A DNA stretch of 64,000 nt from Bacillus massiliigorillae (GTDB taxonomy: Bacteria > Bacillota > Bacilli > Bacillales > DSM-1321): assembly GCF_000380245.2 (NCBI RefSeq), contig NZ_HG428741.1:2864163-2928162 (forward strand). Direction: 5' to 3'. The position numbers and the translations under genes were made by a program. Positions within the stretch are counted from its first letter, which is position 1. Each line of letters begins with the position of its first letter. The notes under the pieces were generated by a model that did not search any database, was not told where the DNA came from, and saw only the letters and a program-made list of their open reading frames with translations. Positions 44,762 to 54,506 of this stretch are shown one piece after another.

Positions 44762-45531
44762 TTCAGCTCCTCCACTTCAGGCCTATACTTGTATATATCT
44801 TGCAAATCAATTGAAAGCGTAACATCTTTTAAAGAAACAACTTTCTCTAATTCTTTATAAAAACGTTCAATTACCACATCAACATGATTCTTAGAAATAT
44901 TTTGTAATAGTACTACATAACTTTGATCGTCTTTCTCGCCAACAATATCAAAATGAATTCTTGTACTACGTACTAATACTTCACCAATTGTATAATGAAA
45001 TGCCTCTTTTGCTTTACGATTACTTTGTGTTTGGTCCGTAATAATCACAAAATAACCATCTTCCTTACGTCTAATACAACTACTTACAATTAAACGAGCT
45101 CGATCATTAAATTCCTTCATTCGATATATATGTTCATCATGACTATACTTCTCTAGAGACTCTACCTTGTTTTGTAACTCTTCCTTTACTTGGTCGTTCA
45201 CTTTCTGAACGTATAATAAATACCAAATAATAAATAAGCATATTGAATACACAATAATAAAAAAGAGCGTAGTTGCGGTAAATAACTCCGGATTAATCAT
45301 GAAATGAGCTACTCCAAGACAGCCAAATAAAAAAACACTACCAACTAAAAGCAGTAATGATTTCAAGCCAGTCTTTATAAATACAAAAATAAGTGAATGA
45401 ATGAGGAAAGTCCCGATAATTAAAGAAACCAAAACACCATCATACCACTTAACTAAAATGCCATAAAATAAAAATAAAACAATCAGAAAAAGCGAAACAT
45501 GATTTCTACGAAGTGAATCTATCAATGGCAC
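44758..45531 (-). CDS. Membrane protein with degenerate GGDEF domain, YdaK-like
   Basis: 257 aa. About five membrane segments (residues 12-130) followed by a domain with GGDEF-like spacing but a destroyed signature: the expected RxGGDEF position reads VGEKDDQSYVVLLQN, and FVIITDQTQSNRKAKEAFHY stands in the place of the metal/substrate region. It cannot make c-di-GMP but may bind it, as YdaK of B. subtilis does. It is translationally coupled to the glycosyltransferase, which suggests allosteric control of it. Confidence 0.7.
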   Translation of the reverse strand: MPLIDSLRRNHVSLFLIVLFLFYGILVKWYDGVLVSLIIGTFLIHSLIFVFIKTGLKSLLLLVGSVFLFGCLGVAHFMINPELFTATTLFFIIVYSICLFIIWYLLYVQKVNDQVKEELQNKVESLEKYSHDEHIYRMKEFNDRARLIVSSCIRRKEDGYFVIITDQTQSNRKAKEAFHYTIGEVLVRSTRIHFDIVGEKDDQSYVVLLQNISKNHVDVVIERFYKELEKVVSLKDVTLSIDLQDIYKYRPEVEELK

Positions 45532-45744
45532 ACGATCCTTCCTAAAAGCATCTATCGCTATTCTGCCAAATAATTTACAACTTGTAAAATCATAATTTAT
45601 TCTGGGAATTTTTAATGGTTGGAGTTGTTTTATAAATAGTAAATGAAAGAGTTTGATTACTAAAACGAAGGAAAATAACCCAACTTTTTTTATAAACTGA
45701 TATAATTTGTTAGTATATTAACAATATAAAGGAATGGTTTAAAC

Positions 45745-46137
45745 ATGAAGAAACAAGTCAAGGTAGTAGGAGCAGTTATTGAAAATGAACAAAATGAAAT
45801 ACTTTGTGCACTTCGCTCACCTAATATGACTCTACCTAATTTATGGGAATTTCCTGGCGGTAAAATTGAACAAGGAGAAAGTCCTGAACAATCTCTTATT
45901 CGAGAAATTGATGAAGAACTTGGTTGTACTATAGAGGTTTTCGATTTAGTAGAAGATATTGTGCACGAATATCCAGCTGTAATAGTAAACTTACTTACAT
46001 ATCGTGCTAAAATAATTAATGGCAGCCCAATTGCAAAAGAACATGCAGAATTAAAATGGGTGCCGATCCAAGAACTAAAAGCGCTTGAATGGGCACCTGC
46101 AGATATTCCTACGATTGAAACTTTGTTAACGAATTAA
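45745..46137 (+). CDS. Nudix hydrolase, MutT-type (8-oxo-dGTP or (d)CTP pyrophosphatase)
   Basis: 130 aa. The Nudix box GGKIEQGESPEQSLIREIDEELG matches GX5EX7REUXEEXGU exactly. It removes pyrophosphate from damaged or excess nucleotides. It starts with a weak AAGG site. Its last 12 nt overlap the end of the convergent helicase gene, so the two are tail to tail. Adjacent helicase/MutT pairs suggest a functional link in nucleic acid maintenance or defence. Confidence 0.9.
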   Translation: MKKQVKVVGAVIENEQNEILCALRSPNMTLPNLWEFPGGKIEQGESPEQSLIREIDEELGCTIEVFDLVEDIVHEYPAVIVNLLTYRAKIINGSPIAKEHAELKWVPIQELKALEWAPADIPTIETLLTN

Positions 46138-49100
46138 ATCAATAAATAAATCTTCTGGCACGGGATGTTGTAATTTCCATTTAATACTCATTGGTTTATC
46201 TCCATGACTAGAAACATAGTCTAATTCACCAAAATATGTGAATGGTAATGTAATCCCGTGCATCTTATTAAACTTTCTTGCAAACAAATGTATTTTAATA
46301 CCTTTTTCTTTATGATTAATATAATCTTGCCCTACTGTAGAAGCATGAGAAGTTTTATTTTGACTTTGCCAATGAAAGTGAGATTGATCAATAAAATAAT
46401 CTTTGTAAAGTAAGTGCTCTGAAACGTCTTCCGACTTGTTTAAATTTACAAATAGAAAATAATGATTTCCAACCCTACTTACTCCTTCTCTCCACGTACC
46501 TTTTTTTGCCGTTGAACCAGATAAAAATTGAATATCGTTTCTTGTATAGTTTTGATATAGGGTTAGATTTTCGTTTAGAGAAAGCAATTTAACCTTGAAT
46601 GTCCTTCTATAATCAATAATTCCATATTCTATTCTTTCAAGAATATATTTTCGATACTCTTCTTCACGAAGTAGTTCTTTTATTTCGTTATTCAATATAA
46701 ATAATTCCCTATCTACATAACCAAACATCCACTTTTGATTTCTTTCTAAGTTTGATAGGCTTTCGAACGATCGATTAATAAAACTCTCGTGATGCGAGCG
46801 TGAAATCTTAGTTGCAAACCGTTCTTCTAACCGCTTAATCACATCATCTAGGCTGACACAATCCTTCTTAATAGCTAATTCTAGAATAATCATTTCATAA
46901 GGCCATTTTAAAGGAATTTGCTGTTCTAACCTTTCGACTACTTCCTTTTTTAATTGATTACTTAAAATACTTTGTTCAAATTCATTTGAATCATTCATAG
47001 CATCTTTCGTATTTGCCCATGATTTATATTTATGAATAAAAAATGTTAAACTAGGCGATTCTTCACTATATAAAAAATCCATAATTTCAGGTGATCGACC
47101 TAGTTCATTTTTAAATTGTTGATATAATGCTTTAAGCATTTCAGTTGCGTCCATTTTAATGGAATCAATTTTATCTAATATTTGCTTTTGTGAAACTGGA
47201 TCTAAGTCAACATAAGAACCGCCTGGTAAATCTGCAAATTCATGAGTAATAGCAACTCGCAAAGAATCTTTATCAAATGCTTTATGATTAATTTGACCTG
47301 ATAAAGCTAATGGGACGATAAACGATTTTTGATAATTACCGATAAAATCTAAAATTGTAACAAACTCTTTTCCTTCAACTTTACGAAGTCCTCTCCCTAA
47401 TTGTTGAATAAAAATAGTTGACGATTCCGTTGGCCTTAAAAATAAAATAAGATTTACTTTTGGTATATCAATACCCTCATTAAAAATATTCACAGTGAAA
47501 ATTATTTCTAATGGATTATGAGTATCTTCTAATCTTGAAACTATTTCTTCTCGATAAGACACACTATCGTTTCCGGTTAAACAAGCGGCTTTAATACCTC
47601 TTTTATTAAATTCATCAGTCATATATTGAGCATGTTTAATATTTGCACAAAAACCTAATGCAATCATTTTATCTCCATGAAAACCATACCTGTTAATCAT
47701 TTCAATAATATAATCTGTTCTTTCATTCGTATTCAAAGCTTTTACTAAGGCATCTTCATCCAATAAACCATTTTTAATTGGAATAAGATTATAATCAATT
47801 GTCTCATCTGTTACTCCAAAATAATGAAAAGGTACAAGTAACTTCGCTTCCAAAGCATCCCTTAAGCGTATTTCATACACAATATTATGATCACATAAAG
47901 CCAAGACATCTCTGCCATCCATTCTTTCAGGCGTTGCTGTAATTCCTAATAAAAATTTCGGATTAAAGTATTCAATAATCTTAAGATATGTCGATGCTTC
48001 TGCGTGATGAAATTCATCAATAATAATATAGTCAAATTCATCTTGAGAAAATTTAGTTAACGAATGTTCTTTATGAAGTGTTTGAACTGTACTAAAAACA
48101 AATGGCTTTTCATACTCTTTGACACTCCCCGTAATTTTCCCAAATAATTCATCTTTCTTAATAACCTTTTTAAAAGTATTAACTGCATTATCAAGTAACT
48201 CTTCACGATGAGCTAAAAACAGCAGTTTCTTTGGATTAAATGCTTTTACATCAAATGCAGCTAAATACGTTTTCCCTGTACCAGTTGCTGCAATGACAAC
48301 ACCTTTATTATTTCCTAAATCCCTAGTATACTGTAGATTCTCCAATGCTTTACGTTGCATAAAATTTGGCTTAACTTCAACATCATATTCATCATTCTTA
48401 TCCTTAATCAACATTAACTCAGGATTAGATTCTCTTTTCCTTTCTTGCGTCAATTCATATTTCTCAATGAAATCAGATGTTAAAGAATAGGCTTGCTCAC
48501 TATTCCATGTATTCTCAAATATTCTTTTCGTCTCCTCATAAATTGGTAAATAAGAAGTATCTGGGATTTTCACATTTAATTCATGACCATTAATTAACGC
48601 TGAATGTGATAGATTAGATGAACCAATGATGACTGTATTCAAATCAGACACACGATGAAAACTATATGCCTTCGTATGGAAAGATTCTTTTTGCGTATCA
48701 ATTACCCTTACATCTACATTCTTAAATTCTAATAATTTTCTAAGTGCCTTTGCTTCCGTTATCCCCATGTAAGTGGAAGTAATAATTCGAACTGGAACCC
48801 CTCTTTCTTCTAATTCCTTTAACGCTCGAATAATTAACTGTAAACCTGACATTCTCGTGAAACTCACCATAAAATCAACAGCATCCGCTGTTCTCATTTC
48901 ATATTTAAGTGTTTTAAAGAAATTCTTCACCGAATTCTTTTCATTATGTAATAAACCTAACCTAGTTAAATATAAATCTTCCATCGCTGGGATTTCATTT
49001 TCTGTACTGTACGTAATCATAGATAATGGTAGTTTAAATGAATCACTCTTTCCTGATAAAAGTTGGTTCACTCGTTGTGTAAGTTCGATAATTTCATCAT

Positions 49101-49269
49101 AATTTTCCGAGACAGCCAACTCTGAATATTTTTCATCTAATTTCTTGGCTGTATCTAATATTAGTACTTCAACATATTCCTTTGGTGTAATCTTTTGTAC
49201 CAATTGATTTTCGGGATAATCTTTATTTTTCAGTAATAATTCTTCATAAAAGCCTTCTCTAGTATGCAT
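46126..49269 (-). CDS. PLD-nuclease/DEAD helicase/DUF3427 fusion protein
   Basis: 1047 aa. N terminus (about 100-270) with a phospholipase D-type nuclease domain (HTKAYSFH, then IIGSSNLSHSALI; one HxK motif seen). A superfamily 2 helicase core follows: VIAATGTGKTYLAAFD (Walker A), IIIDEFHHAEAST (DEFH box), ITATPERMDG, and motif VI IQQLGRGLRKVEG. The C-terminal ~350 residues are DUF3427. It is probably a nucleic acid translocase with attached nuclease. I recall such proteins near defence genes. It is convergent with mutT. Confidence 0.85.
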   Translation of the reverse strand: MHTREGFYEELLLKNKDYPENQLVQKITPKEYVEVLILDTAKKLDEKYSELAVSENYDEIIELTQRVNQLLSGKSDSFKLPLSMITYSTENEIPAMEDLYLTRLGLLHNEKNSVKNFFKTLKYEMRTADAVDFMVSFTRMSGLQLIIRALKELEERGVPVRIITSTYMGITEAKALRKLLEFKNVDVRVIDTQKESFHTKAYSFHRVSDLNTVIIGSSNLSHSALINGHELNVKIPDTSYLPIYEETKRIFENTWNSEQAYSLTSDFIEKYELTQERKRESNPELMLIKDKNDEYDVEVKPNFMQRKALENLQYTRDLGNNKGVVIAATGTGKTYLAAFDVKAFNPKKLLFLAHREELLDNAVNTFKKVIKKDELFGKITGSVKEYEKPFVFSTVQTLHKEHSLTKFSQDEFDYIIIDEFHHAEASTYLKIIEYFNPKFLLGITATPERMDGRDVLALCDHNIVYEIRLRDALEAKLLVPFHYFGVTDETIDYNLIPIKNGLLDEDALVKALNTNERTDYIIEMINRYGFHGDKMIALGFCANIKHAQYMTDEFNKRGIKAACLTGNDSVSYREEIVSRLEDTHNPLEIIFTVNIFNEGIDIPKVNLILFLRPTESSTIFIQQLGRGLRKVEGKEFVTILDFIGNYQKSFIVPLALSGQINHKAFDKDSLRVAITHEFADLPGGSYVDLDPVSQKQILDKIDSIKMDATEMLKALYQQFKNELGRSPEIMDFLYSEESPSLTFFIHKYKSWANTKDAMNDSNEFEQSILSNQLKKEVVERLEQQIPLKWPYEMIILELAIKKDCVSLDDVIKRLEERFATKISRSHHESFINRSFESLSNLERNQKWMFGYVDRELFILNNEIKELLREEEYRKYILERIEYGIIDYRRTFKVKLLSLNENLTLYQNYTRNDIQFLSGSTAKKGTWREGVSRVGNHYFLFVNLNKSEDVSEHLLYKDYFIDQSHFHWQSQNKTSHASTVGQDYINHKEKGIKIHLFARKFNKMHGITLPFTYFGELDYVSSHGDKPMSIKWKLQHPVPEDLFIDLIR

Positions 49270-49375
49270 TTAGATCTCCTACAAAAGTATGTATTTTATA
49301 AATTATAATTAGAGTATAAAGTATAATTTCATTTTTTAAAATTATATCAACACAGTCATATTTAATTTATATGAT

Positions 49376-49421
49376 AAAAAAGACATTTTCTAAATTACAT
49401 ATTACAGAAAATGTCTTTTTT
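49376..49421 (-). terminator. Terminator of the nitroreductase gene
   Basis: 16-bp stem AAAAAAGACATTTTCT / AGAAAATGTCTTTTTT with a 14-nt loop, 12 nt past the stop codon at 49434. Confidence 0.88.
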
Positions 49422-49433
49422 AATATTTATATC

Positions 49434-50183
49434 CTACTTCCTCTTCAACCCTTGTCCTTCAACAAAATCCTTCATATACAAGCGACTCTTCTTACCTAGC
49501 ATATCCATCATCTGGCTTGTCCACGTATCATTACGTTTACCATTTGTACGATGTTCATAGTAAGCCGAAATGGTTTCATTGTATTCTCCTAATTGGCTCT
49601 TGAATACTTCTTCATCACGTAAATATTCGTTTTCATGATACACATTTACAAATGGCAAACGTGGTTTCTTTTCTGAACGATTCTTTGGATATCCGACAAC
49701 AAGTCCAAATAGTGGAATTACCTTTGTTGGGATATTTAATAGTTCATTCACAGCTGCTAAATTATTGCGAATGCCTCCGATATAGCAAATGCCTAGGTCC
49801 ATTGATTCAGCTGCTAATGCTGCGTTTTGTGCAGCTAAGGCTGCATCAATGCAGGCAACCATGAATTTCTCAGTGCTTTCGATTGATTCTGTTATGTCTT
49901 GATTCTCCATTTGCGCTGCTATTTCGTGGCGATGTAAGTCTGCACAAAAGACGAATAAATGACCGTTATTCTCTACATATGATTGATTGCCAGCTAATTC
50001 TGCTAGCTTTGCTTTCTTCTCTTGGTCAGTTACACCAATAATTGTGTAAGCTTGAATGTAACTCGATGTGGCAGCTGACTGCGCACATGCTACGATTGTT
50101 TCGATTTGTTCTTTTGACAATAATTTGTCTTCAAACGAACGAATGGATCTGTGATCTAAAATTTTCTCAATAATTTCATTCAT
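49434..50183 (-). CDS. NfrA-type FMN nitroreductase
   Basis: 249 aa, oxygen-insensitive NAD(P)H nitroreductase/FMN reductase family. HRSIRSF at the N terminus, ATSSYIQAY in the FMN phosphate site, MDLGICYIGGIRN and GLVVGYPK are characteristic, as is the helical C-terminal SAYYEHRTNGKRNDTWTSQM. It transfers electrons from NAD(P)H to FMN, nitro compounds or quinones. Single gene with its own terminator, divergent from the MarR/MFS operon across a 211-nt region. Weak AGGTG site. Confidence 0.88.
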   Translation of the reverse strand: MNEIIEKILDHRSIRSFEDKLLSKEQIETIVACAQSAATSSYIQAYTIIGVTDQEKKAKLAELAGNQSYVENNGHLFVFCADLHRHEIAAQMENQDITESIESTEKFMVACIDAALAAQNAALAAESMDLGICYIGGIRNNLAAVNELLNIPTKVIPLFGLVVGYPKNRSEKKPRLPFVNVYHENEYLRDEEVFKSQLGEYNETISAYYEHRTNGKRNDTWTSQMMDMLGKKSRLYMKDFVEGQGLKRK

Positions 50184-50307
50184 GTTAGCACACCTCTATA
50201 AAAGTATTAGTCAAAATATTTTAACAAATATTCATTCTCTTATGAAAGCATTTTCACTTACATATTTAACCCAAAAGCTTTCATAATAATCCATTCATAT
50301 TTTTTTT

Positions 50308-50324
50308 AGTTACCCTAGGTAACT
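50308..50324. promoter_or_regulatory. MarR operator O1
   Basis: AGTTACC-CTA-GGTAACT, a perfect 7-bp dyad, located just upstream of the -35 box of the marR promoter. Confidence 0.8.
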
Positions 50325-50328
50325 ACCC

Positions 50329-50357
50329 TTGCATTTTCTTCTAAAAAGGAATATAGT
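50329..50357 (+). promoter_or_regulatory. Promoter of marR-MFS operon
   Basis: TTGCAT (50329-50334), 17 nt, TATAGT (50352-50357), 37 nt upstream of the marR start. The -10 overlaps operator O2. Confidence 0.75.
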
Positions 50358-50371
50358 TACCCTAGATAACT
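50355..50371. promoter_or_regulatory. MarR operator O2
   Basis: AGTTACC-CTA-GATAACT, the same dyad as O1 with one mismatch. Centre-to-centre distance is 47 bp. It covers the -10 box and likely start site, so bound repressor would block transcription. Confidence 0.78.
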
Positions 50372-50394
50372 AATATTGAAGAAAGGAGGATTAG

Positions 50395-50814
50395 ATGCAT
50401 TCTTATCAAAAGTTCTTCCATGAATTTATGTTGTTATATCGACCTTTTATTAGTGAGTTGAATAAACAATTAGAAGAATACGAGCTTTTTAGCTCGCAAT
50501 GGTCGATTATGTTTTTCATCAAAAATTATGGATCTTTGACACCAGTAGAAATTTCGAAGCTCTTTCATGTGGAGAAGCCAACAATTACGAGGACAGTAAA
50601 AGCATTAGAACAGCGCAACTATATCGAGCATATACCAGGAAAAGATAAACGGGAAAAAAGGCTAGTACTAACACCTTTGGGAGAGGAAGTGTACTCGGCT
50701 ATACGTGTTAAACTTGATGCCTTTGATGCGGCATTATTACAAGGGGTTTCAGATAATGAACAGCAAGATGTAATTCGAATTATGGGAGAAATTCGAAATA
50801 ATTTAATAAAGTAG
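50395..50814 (+). CDS. MarR-family repressor
   Basis: 139 aa winged-helix regulator: LTPVEISKLFHVEKPTITRT as the helix-turn-helix and EHIPGKDKREKRLVLTPLGE as the wing with the family's conserved acidic/basic pattern. AAGGAGG lies 6 nt before the ATG. It is followed 12 nt later by an MFS transporter gene, and its own promoter has two matching dyads (50308-50324, 50355-50371), so autorepression relieved by a drug or phenolic ligand is very likely. Confidence 0.9.
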   Translation: MHSYQKFFHEFMLLYRPFISELNKQLEEYELFSSQWSIMFFIKNYGSLTPVEISKLFHVEKPTITRTVKALEQRNYIEHIPGKDKREKRLVLTPLGEEVYSAIRVKLDAFDAALLQGVSDNEQQDVIRIMGEIRNNLIK

Positions 50815-50826
50815 GGTGACGAATCA

Positions 50827-52023
50827 GTGGGGAAAGATCGTTTATGGACAAAGGATTTTCTAATTGTAGCCTCGGCTAACTTTTTTCTTTTTTTATCTTT
50901 TTATTTATTAATGGTAACCATTTCAGTATTTGCAGTAGATGAATTTGGAGCATCCCAAAGCACCGCTGGGCTTGCTTCAAGTATTTTCATCATTGGTGTA
51001 TTAATTGCTCGTCTGTATGCAGGGCCTTCCATTGAAAAAATCGGACGAAAAAAACTATTGTATATTGGACTAATTTTGAGCGTAATAACTGCTCTACTTT
51101 ATTTTGCAGTGAATGGTATCGTATTTCTATTGATTAACCGTTTTTTACACGGAGTCGCATTTGGTCTTGCCTCAACAGCTACAGGAACAATAGTAGCTAA
51201 TCTAATTCCAGATTCTCGCCGTGGTGAAGGAACAGGTTATTATAGTATGAGTGTGACACTCGCGACAGCAATTGGACCTTTTCTAGGTTTATTCTTAAGT
51301 CAACATACAAGCTTTAGTACGATTTTTATTACAACTGCTATCTTTGCAATCTTTAGTTTTGTAGTTTCTTTCTTTTTAAAAGTACCGAAATCTACTTTAA
51401 CAAAAGAACAGATTCAAGAAATGAAAGGATTTAAGTTCTCAAACTTATTGGAACCAAAGGCTGTACCTATTTCAGTGATTAGTGCAATAACAGGTTTTTG
51501 TTATGCGAGTGTGCTATCTTTCCTAACATTTTATGCAAAAGAGATTCATTTGGTAGAAGCTGCAAGTTTCTTCTTCATCGTTTATGCGGTGTTCATCCTT
51601 GCTTCAAGACCATTTACCGGCCGTTGGTTTGACTTGAAAGGTGCAAACACAGTTATGTATCCTTCGCTATTCTTATTCGGAATCGGAATGTTGATGATTA
51701 GTCAAGCACATCATGGCACCATTTTACTCGCAGCAGGTGCATTAATTGGACTTGGGTATGGTACAGTTCAATCCATCTCACAAGCAATATCTGTAAAAGT
51801 ATCACCACCACACCGTATCGGTCTTGCTACAAGTACTTTCTTTATTTTTACCGATTTAGGTATTGGCGTTGGTCCTTTTTTACTTGGATTTTTAGTCCCA
51901 ATTACAGGCTTCCGTTCCATGTACGTCATGATTGGTATTGTTGTCTTCGCTTGTTTATTTTTATATTATTTCCTTCATGGAAGAAAAGCAGCTTCTGCAA
52001 AACGTATGGCACAAGCTAGCTAA
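50827..52023 (+). CDS. MFS multidrug-type transporter
   Basis: 398 aa, 12 membrane segments. Motif A LYAGPSIEKIGRKKLLYIGL after helix 2 and GTGYYSMSVTLATAIGPFLG in helix 5 (motif C-like) mark a drug/H+ antiporter of the 12-TM family, similar to YttB-like proteins. GTG start after AGGGTGA. It is under control of the MarR gene just upstream. Substrate not predictable. Confidence 0.88.
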   Translation: MGKDRLWTKDFLIVASANFFLFLSFYLLMVTISVFAVDEFGASQSTAGLASSIFIIGVLIARLYAGPSIEKIGRKKLLYIGLILSVITALLYFAVNGIVFLLINRFLHGVAFGLASTATGTIVANLIPDSRRGEGTGYYSMSVTLATAIGPFLGLFLSQHTSFSTIFITTAIFAIFSFVVSFFLKVPKSTLTKEQIQEMKGFKFSNLLEPKAVPISVISAITGFCYASVLSFLTFYAKEIHLVEAASFFFIVYAVFILASRPFTGRWFDLKGANTVMYPSLFLFGIGMLMISQAHHGTILLAAGALIGLGYGTVQSISQAISVKVSPPHRIGLATSTFFIFTDLGIGVGPFLLGFLVPITGFRSMYVMIGIVVFACLFLYYFLHGRKAASAKRMAQAS

Positions 52024-52026
52024 ATA

Positions 52027-52057
52027 AAAAAAAGTCTGCAAATAGCAGACTTTTTTT
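52027..52057 (+). terminator. Terminator of marR-MFS operon
   Basis: 13-bp perfect stem AAAAAAAGTCTGC / GCAGACTTTTTTT with a 5-nt loop. It is bidirectional and ends 2 nt before the next convergent gene. Confidence 0.92.
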
Positions 52058-52058
52058 A

Positions 52059-52421
52059 TTACCTCTGAATCCTTACTCCCCAAAGTCTTATTAAAGCACG
52101 TACAAAAAAAGGATATAAAACATAAATGATTATAGTGAAAAGAAAAGAAATATGTAGACCAAGAACTTCATAATAAAAAGGATTTATTTCAGAGTGTATT
52201 AAAATACTAATAAAGGACAAAATCGTTATCGCTAAATTTAATAAAGTGACATAGAAAACATTTATTCTAATTGAAATAACTGCTACAAAAGTAGAAATAA
52301 CAATTGGTAGCCAAAATAAAATAAAAGTATCTGGTAAATAGTCTTGACTCATATTCCAATAACTTGTGATAAATGGAAAAGGTATAAGTGAAAAGAATAA
52401 CCAAATCGTGTTAAGAAACAT
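52059..52421 (-). CDS. Small four-helix membrane protein, unknown
   Basis: 120 aa with about four membrane segments (at about 5-20, 30-48, 55-75, 85-108) and a basic C terminus (RALIRLWGVRIQR). Not recognised. AAAGGGG precedes the ATG. Single gene, sharing a terminator with the MFS operon. Confidence 0.55.
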   Translation of the reverse strand: MFLNTIWLFFSLIPFPFITSYWNMSQDYLPDTFILFWLPIVISTFVAVISIRINVFYVTLLNLAITILSFISILIHSEINPFYYEVLGLHISFLFTIIIYVLYPFFVRALIRLWGVRIQR

Positions 52422-52743
52422 ACTAAAAACCCCTTTATAATGCGATTAATGGTTTAATTGGTTTCACATTTTTTTAAACATATAAAAATTATATCATAAT
52501 AATAAATATAAATAGCAGAAAATTATTATTTCAACATAATAATAGAGCATTCTATAAGTCAGACTAATGATTGATTAGTTTGTATAAAATAAGCTTTGAA
52601 TGGTTCAGTGGTTTATGAAGCTATATCTTGACCAAAAGCACCAAAAATAAGATATAAATGAAACCAATTTCGAATAGTAAAAAAAGCATAAAAAGGGCGT
52701 CCGAAAAATAATTTAAAATTACTTTTCGGACGCCCTTTTCTTA
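52422..52743. other. Intergenic region with the BmrA-type gene terminator
   Basis: 322 nt, AT-rich. It contains the probable promoter region of the small membrane protein at its left end and, at 52691-52739, a strong terminator with 17-bp arms AAAAGGGCGTCCGAAAA / TTTTCGGACGCCCTTTT that serves the ABC exporter gene on the minus strand. Nothing else recognised. Confidence 0.7.
52691..52739 (-). terminator. Terminator of the ABC exporter gene
   Basis: Perfect 17-bp stem with a 15-nt loop, followed by TTTTATGCTTTTT on the minus strand. Confidence 0.92.
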
Positions 52744-54506
52744 TTAAACCTTCTCTACCAATTCACTATTAATCTTCAATTGTTGTTGTGCAAATTCACG
52801 ATATAGTGCATGAGACTTCATTAATTCACTATGTGTTCCAATTCCAGTAATAACACCTTTCTCTAGAAATACAAGCTGGTCTGCGTCAACAACAGTAGAT
52901 AAACGATGTGCTATGACAATGGTTGTTCTATCAACCATAAGCTGATCTAACGCCATTTGAACAGATTGCTCTGATTGACTATCTAGACTTGATGTTGCCT
53001 CATCCAACATTAATATTTCTGGATCACGAAGCAAAGCTCTAGCAATGGCAATTCGTTGACGTTGTCCACCCGAAAGCTTTAACCCTCTTTCACCAACTTC
53101 TGTATTGAACTGCTCTGGTAATTCTTCAATGAAATCTAATGCGTATGCCATTTGCGCCGCTTTCTTTAATTCATTCGCAGTTACTTCTCGATCTAATCCG
53201 TAACAAATATTATCACGAATAGTACCAGCAAGAAGCGGACTTTCCTGTGATACGTAGCCAATATGATTTCGCCAAGATTGCAAAGAGAAATCATTTAATT
53301 GTTCACTACCAATTTCAATTCTTCCTTCACTCGGCAAGTAGTAACGCTCTAATAGTTTAAATAAAGTTGTTTTACCACTACCACTTGGTCCAACAATCGC
53401 TGTTACCTTCCCTGCTTCAATTTTCAAATCAATGTGTGAGAGGATCGTTTCTCCTTCTTCATAAGCAAAGGTAACATCATTAAATATGATGGATTGCTTA
53501 GCATTAGATAGTGTCTTACCTGCTTGTAAATCTTCTTCTTCAGTTGCTAATATTTCCACTATACGATCTGTCGCACCAATTGATTTCTGCAGTTGTGTGA
53601 AGAAAACCGTAATTTGTCCCATCGGCATAATAATTTGGAATAAATATAAAATGAAGGCAACTAGTGAACCTGCCGAAATGACACCACTTGATACTTGCAT
53701 ACCACCATAACCAATTACAGCAACAAGTGCCCCCATTAATACTAAGGTTACAATAGGCCCTACTAGTGACTGTGTTCTCGCTTCTTTTAAACCGAGCTTG
53801 AATAGTTTAGAAATGCCCTTCATTCCACGATTAAATTCTATATCTTCCGCGTTAAATGCCTTAACAAGACGTATTTCTGGTAAAACTTGATTAAGTATAC
53901 CTGTGAAAGTCGCTGTTTCTGCTTGTGTTTCCTTTGAAATACTGTGCATCAATCTACCAATTGGTACTAAGATTAGTGCAGCCAAAGGTAATACGATAAA
54001 AATTAACATCGTAAGCTTCCAGTTCATCACAAACAAAATAATGATACTTCCAATCACTGAAATAATCCCCGTAACCGCTCCAGTAATATGCGTCGTAATT
54101 AATTCTTTTACAACCATCGTATCATTCGTCATTCGGCTAATCATTTCTCCTGAACCATTACGATCAGAATAAGATACAGGCAGTTTAATGAGCTTCTTCC
54201 ACAGCAATTCACGTAATCCTGCGATAATTTTCTGTCCATTATAACTAAGTGCATATGTTGCATAAGCACTCAATAAGGCTTGCACAATAAAGACAGCAAT
54301 AATTAAGCAAATTTGTTTCCATGATAACGAAGACATACTAAACCCATCAACAAGTTCCTTTGTCATCAATGGAATTAACAGGCTGACAAGTGTTGTAATA
54401 ATACTCAAGCCGAGTGCAAATCCTAGTCTGGCATATGAAGGGTTGGTTTTTTTATTAATAAAACGAAAGACTTTAAACTACCCCTACTTTTCTTTTTAGT
54501 CTCCAT
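52744..54506 (-). pseudogene. bmrA: BmrA-type multidrug ABC exporter gene with N-terminal frameshift
   Basis: Half-size ABC exporter: six membrane helices, then NBD with GPSGSGKTTLFKLL (Walker A), LSGGQRQRIAIARALLRDPE (signature), MLDEATSSLDS (Walker B) and IAHRLSTV (H-loop), close to B. subtilis BmrA throughout. The proper start ATG at 54506, with AGGAGG, reads METKKKSRGSLK in one frame. The family-matching continuation VFRFINKKTNPSYARLGF is in another frame. The change lies at the T-run TTT (54475-54477); one extra T would restore the whole protein. Without that, translation could begin only at a TTG (54408), losing about 35 residues including the elbow helix. It may be inactive, phase-variable or a sequencing error. 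Confidence 0.82.
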
